A DNA stretch of 11,370 nucleotides from positions 1-11,370 of the forward strand of contig CATXML010000024.1 in assembly GCA_958372035.1 (NCBI GenBank). Reading direction: 5' to 3'. The notes under the pieces are model-generated. The model did no database searches, was not told where the DNA came from, and worked only from the letters and a program-made list of their open reading frames with translations. The DNA comes from an uncultured Collinsella sp. GTDB taxonomy: Bacteria > Actinomycetota > Coriobacteriia > Coriobacteriales > Coriobacteriaceae. Both the position numbers and the translations under genes were made by a program. This document shows, piece by piece, positions 4,822-10,929 of this stretch; position 1 is the first letter of the stretch, and each line of letters starts with the position of its first letter.

Positions 4822-5865
4822 TTAGCGCTGGACGTAGGCGCGGACCAGCTCAAAGGTGTTACGCACACCGTCGATGTGGCTGCGCTCGTAGTTGTGGCTC
4901 GCGTACACGCCGGGGCCGATCAGACCATGGCGAATGTCATAGCCGGCCGAGAGCGTGGCCTCGACGTCGGAGCCGTAGTGCGGGTACACATCGATGGCGT
5001 AATCGAGCTCCAGCTCGCGCGCGATGTTGGACAGCGTGGTTACCAGGTCGTAGTTGTACGGACCACCCGAATCCTTGGCGCAAATCGAAACCATGCGCTC
5101 GGTGCAGCCAAGGTCGTCGCCCACGCAGCCCATGTCCACGCTGATCATCTCGCGCGTGTCGGCCGGCACGAAGGCACCGCCGTGGCCGACCTCCTCGTAC
5201 ACCGTAAAGAGCAGCGATACCTTGCGCGAAAGCGTCACCTCGCCGCCAGCAACGGCGCGGGCCAAACCCAGCAGAATCGACGCGGACAGCTTGTCGTCCA
5301 AGAAGCGGCTCTTGATGTAGCCGCTCTCCGTCACCGTGGTACGCGGATCCATGGCGATGATGTCGCCGGTCTGAATACCCAGCTCGAGCACATCGTCCTT
5401 GCTGTCAACGTTCTCGTCGAGCAGGATTTCCATGTTCTTCTCGATGGTCTTGACCGGCTCATCGGCCACATGCGCCGAAGGCTCGGTATTGAGGACCACA
5501 CCCGTGTACACATTGCCATCGCGCGTATAAACGGTGCAGTTCTCGCCATCAGCCGTAGACCACTGATGCCCACCGAGCGTCGTGGGGCGCAGGCGACCAT
5601 TGTCCTTAATGGAGCGTACCATGGCACCCAGGGTATCGACATGGCTCGCCAACACGAGCGGCTCACCCTCGCCACCAAGCTCAACAAGCACGTTACCCTT
5701 ATTAGAACGCTCGGGCCCAAACCCCATATCGCGCAGGGTCTCCATCAGATAATCAGTCGCCGCACGGGTATAGCCCGTAGGCGAAGCAATCGAGGTAAGC
5801 GCCTTCAACTGGTCAGTAATATAGGAGAGCGTCTCCTCTAGAGAAGCATCAACATTAGAAGCCAT
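4822..5865 (-). CDS. M42-family metallo-aminopeptidase
   Basis: This 347-residue protein is a co-catalytic metal peptidase of family M42 (TET/glutamyl aminopeptidase or endoglucanase-like group), a cytosolic enzyme that trims N-terminal residues from peptides, usually as a 12-subunit shell. The expected ligands are visible: H75 in ASHVDT, D190 in RFLDDK, the base E224 and ligand E225 in YEEVGHGG, D244 in VDMG, and H324 in ASHNYERSH. The start was chosen at the ATG at 5863-5865. The AAGG site is 6 nt before it, whereas the ATG two codons further upstream directly abuts this site and would be unusable. The gene is monocistronic, with a candidate promoter at 5902-5907. Older cellulase-style names for this family are misleading. 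Substrate preference cannot be read from the sequence. Confidence 0.92.
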   Translation of the reverse strand: MASNVDASLEETLSYITDQLKALTSIASPTGYTRAATDYLMETLRDMGFGPERSNKGNVLVELGGEGEPLVLASHVDTLGAMVRSIKDNGRLRPTTLGGHQWSTADGENCTVYTRDGNVYTGVVLNTEPSAHVADEPVKTIEKNMEILLDENVDSKDDVLELGIQTGDIIAMDPRTTVTESGYIKSRFLDDKLSASILLGLARAVAGGEVTLSRKVSLLFTVYEEVGHGGAFVPADTREMISVDMGCVGDDLGCTERMVSICAKDSGGPYNYDLVTTLSNIARELELDYAIDVYPHYGSDVEATLSAGYDIRHGLIGPGVYASHNYERSHIDGVRNTFELVRAYVQR

Positions 5866-5901
5866 ATGCATCCTTCCAAGTAAAACTAAGACCGAGTCCC
5901 G

Positions 5902-5924
5902 ATTTTAACCGTTCTGCACGTGCA
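5902..5924 (-). promoter_or_regulatory. Candidate M42 promoter with a 10-bp palindrome
   Basis: The minus strand reads TAAAAT at 5902-5907, about 37 nt before the chosen start codon. Just upstream is the perfect palindrome TGCACGTGCA (5915-5924), lying between -10 and where the -35 would be. This is a plausible operator position, but the -35 hexamer is poor. Confidence 0.35.
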
Positions 5925-6196
5925 ATGCCTCAGGAGCCGAACCGCCTCCAGACGTCCCCGCACCGGTTTTCTGCACGCGCACGGTTTACAATCCCAATCT
6001 TGCATAAATCCTATCGGTATCTGCATAGAAATGAGGCATCTTTTTGCTTCGTCTCAGGGTACCCCACCTTAGACCGTGCAAAAAACGGAGTATTCAGCAC
6101 CGTGGGCCCCAACGGCCCCATCACAACCGACATAACGACGTGGTTACAGCAGTGTTGCAGGCCGGCGCAAACCAAAAACGCGGCGACAGCCATCTC

Positions 6197-6236
6197 CGCC
6201 CATCGATAGCCCGCCCACAAGGACTGTCGATGGGCG
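6197..6236. repeat. 13-bp stem-loop in the 600-nt gap
   Basis: CGCCCATCGATAG (6197-6209) does not read fully as one perfect arm, but GCCCATCGA (6198-6206) pairs with TCGATGGGC (6227-6235). An outer C-G pair and, after one T-G wobble, two inner pairs extend the stem to 13 positions. The loop is about 14 nt. No T-tract follows on either strand. Confidence 0.55.
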
Positions 6237-6268
6237 CCGCGGGCCACTACGGCCCATTCACAACGTTA

Positions 6269-6307
6269 TGCATTTTTCAGAGCTTGTTGAATACTCCCAA
6301 AAATGCA
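6269..6307. repeat. Dyad with TGCATTTTT / AAAAATGCA arms
   Basis: The 9-nt arms at 6269-6277 and 6299-6307 are perfectly complementary around a 21-nt loop that carries the TGAATACTCC core shared, in inverted orientation, with 6087-6096. On the minus strand the distal arm ends in TTTTT-rich sequence on one side only, so it is not a standard terminator. Confidence 0.5.
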
Positions 6308-6383
6308 CGCTGGGAAGTGCACCACCTATCCGCAGCGGGCAGCATGCCTTGGTTTTGCCCATATCGGGGCATCGGCGCGGCAC

Positions 6384-6421
6384 AAAAAGCCCCCGCCGCA
6401 CGAAGTGCGCAGCGGGGGCTT
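6384..6421 (-). terminator. Rho-independent terminator of the fucO-like gene
   Basis: On the minus strand AAGCCCCCGC pairs with GCGGGGGCTT, and after a one-base bulge GCAC pairs with GTGC, with a 3-nt loop. A TTTTTGTG run follows. It lies about 55 nt after the fucO-like stop codon. This is a strong, standard intrinsic terminator. Confidence 0.9.
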
Positions 6422-6476
6422 CCGACATGTCCGAGGACGATTGTGGGGCAAACGGGCAGGGGCCCGCCGAACCAAG

Positions 6477-7643
6477 TTAGGCAGCCGGGCAAATCTTCTT
6501 GAAGAGCTCGATGACGTCGTCGAGCGTCGCCTCGCGCGGGTTGCCCGGGAAGCAGGCGTCAGCCATGGCGTCCTTGGCCAGGACCTCGATCTCGTCAGCC
6601 TTCATGGCCTCGCAGACGTGCGGGATGTTCACGTCGGCAGAGAGCTGCTTGACGGCGGCGATGGCGGCGTCGGCGGCCTCGTCGGTGCTCATGCCCGTGG
6701 TGTCAACGCCCATGGCGACGGCAACCTTGGCCAGACGCTCGGCGCAAACCGGCTTGTTGAACTCCATGGCGATCGGCAGCAGCATGGCGCAAGCGACGCC
6801 GTGCGGGGTGTCGTAGTGAGCGGACAGGGTGTGAGCCATGGCGTGGTCGATGCCCAGGCCAACGTTGGAGAAGCCCATGCCGGCGACATACTGGCCAAGA
6901 GCCATGCCCTCACGGCCGGAGCCGGGCTGGCCGGACTTGGCCTCGGCGACGGAGTCGCGCAGGTTCTCGCTGATCAGCTTAATAGCCTCAAAGTGGAACA
7001 TGTCGGAGAGCTCCCAAGCGCCCTTGGTGGTGTAGCCCTCGATGGCGTGGGTTAGAGCGTCCATGCCGGTGGAGGCGGTCAGGCCGGCGGGCATGGAAGC
7101 CATCATGTCGGGGTCGACGACGGCGACCTCGGGGGCGTCGTTGGTGTCGACGCACACGAACTTGCGGACCTTCTCGGGGTCGGTGATGACGTAGTTGATG
7201 GTCACCTCGGCAGCGGTACCGGCGGTCGTCGGCACAGCGATGGTAAACACGGCGTGGTTCTTAGTGGGAGCAACGCCCTCGAGGCTGCGGACATCGGCAA
7301 ACTCGGGGTTGTTGATGATGATGCCGATAGCCTTGGCGGTGTCCATGGAGGAGCCGCCACCGATGGTCACGATAGCGTCAGCCTCGGCGGCCTTGAAGGC
7401 CTCGACGCCGTCCTTGACGTTCTGGATAGTGGGGTTGGGCTTAATCTCGGAGTAGAGGCTCCAAGCGATGCCGGCGGCGTCGAGCTCGTCGGTCACCTTG
7501 GCGGTAACGCCAAACTTGACCAGGTCGGGATCGGAGCAGACGAAGATCTTCTTGTAGCCGCGACGCTGGAGCTCGCCGGGGATCTCCTTGATAGCGCCGG
7601 AACCATGATAAGAGATGGTATTGAGAACGAAACGATTAGCCAT
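6477..7643 (-). CDS. fucO: Iron-containing alcohol dehydrogenase, lactaldehyde reductase type
   Basis: This 388-residue NAD-dependent enzyme is closely similar in pattern to FucO of E. coli: MANR start, NNPEFADVRSLEG (111-123), VPTTAGTAAEVTINYVITD (137-155), DALTHAIEGY (195-204) and ALGQYVAGMGFSNVGLG (248-264). FucO reduces lactaldehyde to 1,2-propanediol in anaerobic fucose or rhamnose breakdown. GGGS (95-98) is the nucleotide loop, and the Fe2+ ligands are D195, H199, H267 and H281. D38 matches the FucO aspartate near the adenosine ribose that favours NAD. No fucose or rhamnose genes lie in the window, so the physiological substrate could be another aldehyde. The start is supported by GGGAGG 6 nt upstream. 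A LacI-type operator candidate at 7742-7759 suggests sugar-dependent control. Confidence 0.92.
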   Translation of the reverse strand: MANRFVLNTISYHGSGAIKEIPGELQRRGYKKIFVCSDPDLVKFGVTAKVTDELDAAGIAWSLYSEIKPNPTIQNVKDGVEAFKAAEADAIVTIGGGSSMDTAKAIGIIINNPEFADVRSLEGVAPTKNHAVFTIAVPTTAGTAAEVTINYVITDPEKVRKFVCVDTNDAPEVAVVDPDMMASMPAGLTASTGMDALTHAIEGYTTKGAWELSDMFHFEAIKLISENLRDSVAEAKSGQPGSGREGMALGQYVAGMGFSNVGLGIDHAMAHTLSAHYDTPHGVACAMLLPIAMEFNKPVCAERLAKVAVAMGVDTTGMSTDEAADAAIAAVKQLSADVNIPHVCEAMKADEIEVLAKDAMADACFPGNPREATLDDVIELFKKICPAA

Positions 7644-7662
7644 TGATAGCCTCCCATCGTGT

Positions 7663-7685
7663 GCGGGGCACCCATTACGCCCCGC
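7663..7685 (-). promoter_or_regulatory. Small hairpin in the fucO-like leader
   Basis: GCGGGGC (7663-7669) and GCCCCGC (7679-7685) form a perfect 7-bp stem around a 9-nt loop, ending 7 nt before the GGGAGG ribosome binding site. A candidate -10 (TAGGAT on the minus strand, 7698-7703) lies just upstream, so this hairpin would be at the 5' end of the message, where it could affect stability. Confidence 0.35.
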
Positions 7686-7741
7686 GCTATGAGTCCCATC
7701 CTAACGCTTTTGAAACAAAAAACACGTGAGAACGTCAAAAT

Positions 7742-7759
7742 TGTTAAAGCGTTTCAACA
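7742..7759 (-). promoter_or_regulatory. LacI-family-like operator upstream of the fucO-like gene
   Basis: TGTTAAAGCGTTTCAACA is a dyad of the form TGTTnAAnCGnTTnAACA with a central CG, the general design of LacI/GalR-family operators. It lies about 100 nt before the ATG and directly upstream of a minus-strand TTGACG (7733-7738) that could be a -35. No LacI-family gene is in the window. It is a moderate match to catabolite-responsive (cre) elements. Confidence 0.5.
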
Positions 7760-7770
7760 GAAGATGAAAA

Positions 7771-7802
7771 ATATTGCGGCAAAGGGACAGCCCCTTTGCC
7801 GC
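7771..7802 (-). terminator. Terminator of the DUF1275 gene
   Basis: GCGGCAAAGGG (7776-7786) pairs perfectly with CCCTTTGCCGC (7792-7802) around a 5-nt loop. On the minus strand the stem is followed by AATATTTTTC, an imperfect T-tract. It lies 6 nt after the DUF1275 stop codon and separates this gene from fucO. Confidence 0.8.
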
Positions 7803-7808
7803 ATTCGG

Positions 7809-8525
7809 TTACTTTCGACAGCCCTCTTTCCAAGCCTCGGCCGCAACCTTCCAGCGAAAACGCAAGTCGCGCTCGCGGTCGATGAACATGATGGCAAACG
7901 CGACAAACAGCAGCACGCTCGCCACGACGATGGCGTGCAGGCCCATGCGCTCAATACACCAGTTGCCCAACACGGCGCCAAACACAAAGGTAAAGATCAC
8001 GCCAAAGTACAGCAGGCCGTTTTCCAAAAAGCCGCGCTTGTGGGTGATGATGTAGTCGTCCACGTTTTGCAAGGCATTACGGAGGTTGCCGATACACATG
8101 GTCGTGGCGATGCCGTGACCGTGGATCTTGCGGAAGCTCTCGACCTGCATGCCGCAGGCAAACGAGGTGAGGCAGTTGGCGAGCAGGTTGTAACCGCCGC
8201 CCGGGATAAAGCTCACGCCCAGCAAGATAACGGCTTCAAAAAACACCGTCACCTGGCGCCAGTGAATCACACTGCCAAACCGCTCGTGAACCAGGTCGGC
8301 AAGCATAATGCCCACAGCAAACGACACCACGGGGAAGAAGTAGCGCCCCGCCAGTGCCCAGTTGCCTTCCGAGATGCTCACGCCCACGAGCAGGATGTTG
8401 CCCGTCTGCGCGTTGGCGAAAACATGATCGCGCCCAATGTACGAATACACATCCATAAAGCCACCGGCGAGCGCCAAGATGATGCCCAGCTCAATAGACT
8501 CCGATATCTGTTTGGCACGCTGCAT
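7809..8525 (-). CDS. DUF1275 (YoaK-like) multi-pass membrane protein
   Basis: This 238-residue integral membrane protein has the DUF1275/YoaK N-terminal signature: residues 21-43 read GGFMDVYSYIGR followed by DHVFANAQTGN, matching the family's G-x-x-D-x-x-S/T-Y and vFvaN-x-TGN pattern. About six or seven hydrophobic segments follow, near residues 11-30, 39-50, 61-80, 90-106, 115-127, 162-180 and 185-205. The function of the family is unknown; transport has been proposed. The start was chosen at the ATG at 8523-8525, with AAGGAGG 10 nt upstream. A longer reading in the same frame, back to 8774, adds 83 residues without membrane or family features and crosses the ygiQ promoter region. Another ATG at 8533-8535 next to the same ribosome binding site is out of frame. 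The gene is divergent from ygiQ. Confidence 0.87.
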   Translation of the reverse strand: MQRAKQISESIELGIILALAGGFMDVYSYIGRDHVFANAQTGNILLVGVSISEGNWALAGRYFFPVVSFAVGIMLADLVHERFGSVIHWRQVTVFFEAVILLGVSFIPGGGYNLLANCLTSFACGMQVESFRKIHGHGIATTMCIGNLRNALQNVDDYIITHKRGFLENGLLYFGVIFTFVFGAVLGNWCIERMGLHAIVVASVLLFVAFAIMFIDRERDLRFRWKVAAEAWKEGCRK

Positions 8526-8721
8526 CGTCGTGCATCCTCCTTGTTGACGACTCTCTCGTGCGTTGGCGGAAACATAGCCGCCGTTCATACTGTAACCCAT
8601 TGACAACATGGCATGCGCGCGAGACGGGCTCCCCAACGCGCGGATACACAGTCTGGAAACAAACGGCGGGCGCGGCGCCGACACCCGCATCGACACGCCG
8701 ATCCGCCAGCCCATGTACTCC

Positions 8722-8756
8722 ACCAGTCTTTTTAGCCCCGTCCCAAAAAGACTGGT
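8722..8756. repeat. Perfect 12-bp inverted repeat at the ygiQ promoter
   Basis: ACCAGTCTTTTT (8722-8733) and AAAAAGACTGGT (8745-8756) are fully complementary around an 11-nt loop. The right arm directly abuts TACAAT (8757-8762), so the dyad covers the -35 and spacer region. It lacks a T-tract after the stem. It could be an operator or a palindromic intergenic repeat. Confidence 0.75.
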
Positions 8757-8762
8757 TACAAT
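8757..8762 (+). promoter_or_regulatory. Candidate -10 box of the ygiQ gene
   Basis: TACAAT is the same hexamer as in the mnmA promoter candidate. Transcription would start near 8769, giving a leader of about 25 nt with GGGAGG and then the GTG start. No -35 is seen, because the region is occupied by the inverted repeat at 8722-8756. The short leader supports the downstream GTG start. Confidence 0.45.
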
Positions 8763-8793
8763 TACGTGCAGCATACAAACACCGGGAGGGATC

Positions 8794-10929
8794 GTGGCAA
8801 AAAAGCCTCAGCACGCTCAGAACAGCCAACGCGGACAGCAGGGCAAACAGGGCCAGCAGCAAAAGCGCGGCGGCAAGGCGCAGGGCTCGCGACCCACGCA
8901 TGCCTCAGCAGCGCCCTCACGCCCCTGGCGTCCGGGCCGCGACAAGTTCCTCCCCGTCAGCCGCGCCGACATGGATGCGCGTGGCTGGGACCAGTGCGAC
9001 TTCGTCTACATCTGCGGCGACGCCTACGTGGACCACCCCAGCTTTGGCATGGCCATCATCAGCCGCGTCCTCGACGCGCACGGCTACAAAGTGGGCATTA
9101 TCTGCCAGCCCGACTGGACCGACCCCGCCAGTATCACCGTGCTCGGCGAGCCGCGCCTGGGCTTTCTCGTCAGCGCCGGCAACATGGACTCCATGGTCAA
9201 CCACTATTCGGTGACCAAGCACCGCCGCCATACCGACGCCTATACCCCCGGTGGCGAGGAGGGGCACCGCCCCAATCGTGCCGTCACGGTCTACGGCAAC
9301 CTCATCCGCCAGACGTTCAAGGACGCTCCCATCATCATCGGCGGCATCGAGGCAAGCCTGCGCCGCCTGGCCCACTACGACTACTGGCAGGACAAGCTCA
9401 AGCGCTCGGTACTGCTCGACTCGGGCGCCGACATCCTCATCTACGGCATGGGCGAGCACGCGATTGTCGAGATCGCCGACGCGCTCGATGCCGGACTGCC
9501 TGTCGATCAGATCACCTACATCAACGGTACCGTCTACCGCACGGGTTCGCTCGACGAGGTCTACGACTACGACCTGCTGCCCAGCTGGGACGACCTTACC
9601 GCCGACAAGCTCAACTACGCGCGCAGCTTTAATGTGCAGCAGCAGAACATGGACCCCATCACCGGGCATCGTCTGGTAGAGCCCTACCCCAACAGCGTCT
9701 ATGTGGTGCAGAACCCGCCATCGGCAACACTCACCACAGACGAGATGGACGAGGTTGCCGAACTCCCCTACGCACGCGATTGGCATCCCGACTACGACGC
9801 AACGGGCGGCGTGCCGGCCTTTGCCGAAATCAAATTTTCCATTAGCTCCAACCGCGGCTGTTTTGGCGAGTGCTCGTTTTGCGCCCTCACCTTCCACCAG
9901 GGCCGCGTACTGCAGATGCGCAGCCACGACTCGATCATGCGCGAGGCCGAGCTGCTCACGCACGATCCCGAGTTTAAGGGCTACATCAACGACGTGGGCG
10001 GACCGACGGCCAACTTTAGCCGTCCGGCCTGCGACAAGCAGCTCAAGCACGGCGTGTGCAAGAACAAGCGCTGCCTGTGGCCGAGCGTATGCAAAAACAT
10101 GGTGGTCGACGAGAGCGGCTACACGCAGCTGCTGCGCGACCTGCGCCAGCTGCCGGGCGTCAAAAAGGTCTTCGTCCGCAGCGGCATCCGTTTTGACTAC
10201 ACCATGGCAGATGCCTCGGACGAGTTTTTGCGCGAGCTGCTGGAACACCATGTCTCGGGCCAGCTGCGCGTAGCGCCCGAGCATGTGAGCGACGCGGTGC
10301 TCTCTGTGATGGGCAAGCCGAGCCGCGCCGTCTACGACGCGTTCTGCCGTAAATTTGAACGCTTGAACCGCGAATACGGACTCAAGCAGTACGTAGTGCC
10401 ATACCTAATCTCGAGCCACCCCGGTTCAACGATGAAGGAAGCTGTGGACCTGGCCGAGGCCGTACGCGACATGGGCTACATGCCCGAACAGGTGCAGGAC
10501 TTCTACCCCACACCGTCCACCATGTCGACCTGCATGTACTACACCGGCGTGGACCCACGCACCATGGAGCCGATCTATGTGGCGCGCGACCCGCACGAAA
10601 AGGCCATGCAGCGTGCGCTCATCCAGTATCGCAAACCCGAGAACTACAAGCTGGTACGCGAGGCGCTGGAAAAAGCCGGACGTCGTGACCTGATCGGCTA
10701 CACCAAACACTGTCTAATCCGCCCCGTGCCGCCGCGCCCGGGCGAGACGTCTGCTGGCGGTGGGCATGGCACCGGCAAGAAGGGCGGCAAGGCCCACGGC
10801 GGTGCTGGCGGCAAGGGACCCAAAGGCAGCAAGGGGCACGGCGGCATGTCGCGTGCACAGAACACTGCCGGGCGTAATCGCGCGGCCCAGGGGCGTCAGG
10901 GCGCCAACGGAGGCGGGCGTCGCAACTAG
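8794..10929 (+). CDS. ygiQ: YgiQ-family radical SAM protein (UPF0313), GTG start
   Basis: This 711-residue protein follows E. coli YgiQ throughout: FLPVSRADMD at 52-61, CGDAYVDHPSFGMA at 74-87, GGIEASLRRLAHYDYWQDK at 183-201 and YTPGGEEG. The radical SAM [4Fe-4S] motif is C356, C360 and C363 in NRGCFGECSFC. A second set, C413, C422, C427 and C433, matches cysteines conserved in E. coli YgiQ and may hold an auxiliary cluster. The function of the family is unknown. Residues 2-48 are Gln/Gly/Lys/Arg-rich and residues about 650-711 are Gly/Lys/Arg/His-rich, both low in complexity. The GTG at 8794-8796 was chosen because GGGAGG lies 4 nt upstream and the promoter candidate is at 8757-8762. The ATG 62 codons earlier lies upstream of that promoter. 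The gene's stop overlaps the stop of the convergent gene. Confidence 0.93.
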   Translation: MAKKPQHAQNSQRGQQGKQGQQQKRGGKAQGSRPTHASAAPSRPWRPGRDKFLPVSRADMDARGWDQCDFVYICGDAYVDHPSFGMAIISRVLDAHGYKVGIICQPDWTDPASITVLGEPRLGFLVSAGNMDSMVNHYSVTKHRRHTDAYTPGGEEGHRPNRAVTVYGNLIRQTFKDAPIIIGGIEASLRRLAHYDYWQDKLKRSVLLDSGADILIYGMGEHAIVEIADALDAGLPVDQITYINGTVYRTGSLDEVYDYDLLPSWDDLTADKLNYARSFNVQQQNMDPITGHRLVEPYPNSVYVVQNPPSATLTTDEMDEVAELPYARDWHPDYDATGGVPAFAEIKFSISSNRGCFGECSFCALTFHQGRVLQMRSHDSIMREAELLTHDPEFKGYINDVGGPTANFSRPACDKQLKHGVCKNKRCLWPSVCKNMVVDESGYTQLLRDLRQLPGVKKVFVRSGIRFDYTMADASDEFLRELLEHHVSGQLRVAPEHVSDAVLSVMGKPSRAVYDAFCRKFERLNREYGLKQYVVPYLISSHPGSTMKEAVDLAEAVRDMGYMPEQVQDFYPTPSTMSTCMYYTGVDPRTMEPIYVARDPHEKAMQRALIQYRKPENYKLVREALEKAGRRDLIGYTKHCLIRPVPPRPGETSAGGGHGTGKKGGKAHGGAGGKGPKGSKGHGGMSRAQNTAGRNRAAQGRQGANGGGRRN

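Larger units (their letters stand above)
5872..6476. other. 605-nt gap without a convincing gene
   Basis: This stretch lies between the M42 start and the fucO-like stop, both on the minus strand. It holds the M42 promoter candidate, an isolated TACAAT -10-like box on the plus strand (5987-5992), a 13-bp stem-loop (6197-6236), two inverted copies of a 24-nt motif (6076-6099 and 6285-6308), a dyad with TGCATTTTT arms (6269-6307) and the fucO-like terminator (6384-6421). Short open frames on both strands, including one of 78 codons at 6011-6247 on the minus strand, have no ribosome binding site or recognised family. Small RNAs cannot be excluded. Confidence 0.5.

Noticed and set aside
4798..5841. 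Open frame of 347 codons on the plus strand opposite the M42 peptidase
   Set aside because: Its Val/Ala/His-rich composition and lack of recognised motifs mark it as an antisense shadow of the peptidase gene.
6011..6247. 78-codon open frame on the minus strand in the 600-nt gap
   Set aside because: It has no ribosome binding site, no recognised domain, and crosses two dyads. It cannot be excluded as a small gene but is not supported.
8526..8774. Upstream start that would add 83 residues to the DUF1275 protein
   Set aside because: The added part is not hydrophobic, shows no family pattern and reads through the divergent promoter region. The ATG at 8525 has AAGGAGG upstream.
8608..8793. Upstream ATG that would add 62 residues to YgiQ
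   Set aside because: The extension has no ribosome binding site, crosses the inverted repeat and promoter candidate, and has no family match. The GTG at 8794 has a strong GGGAGG site.
8917..10284. Open frame of 455 codons on the minus strand opposite ygiQ
   Set aside because: It is an antisense shadow. YgiQ on the plus strand matches the family over its whole length.
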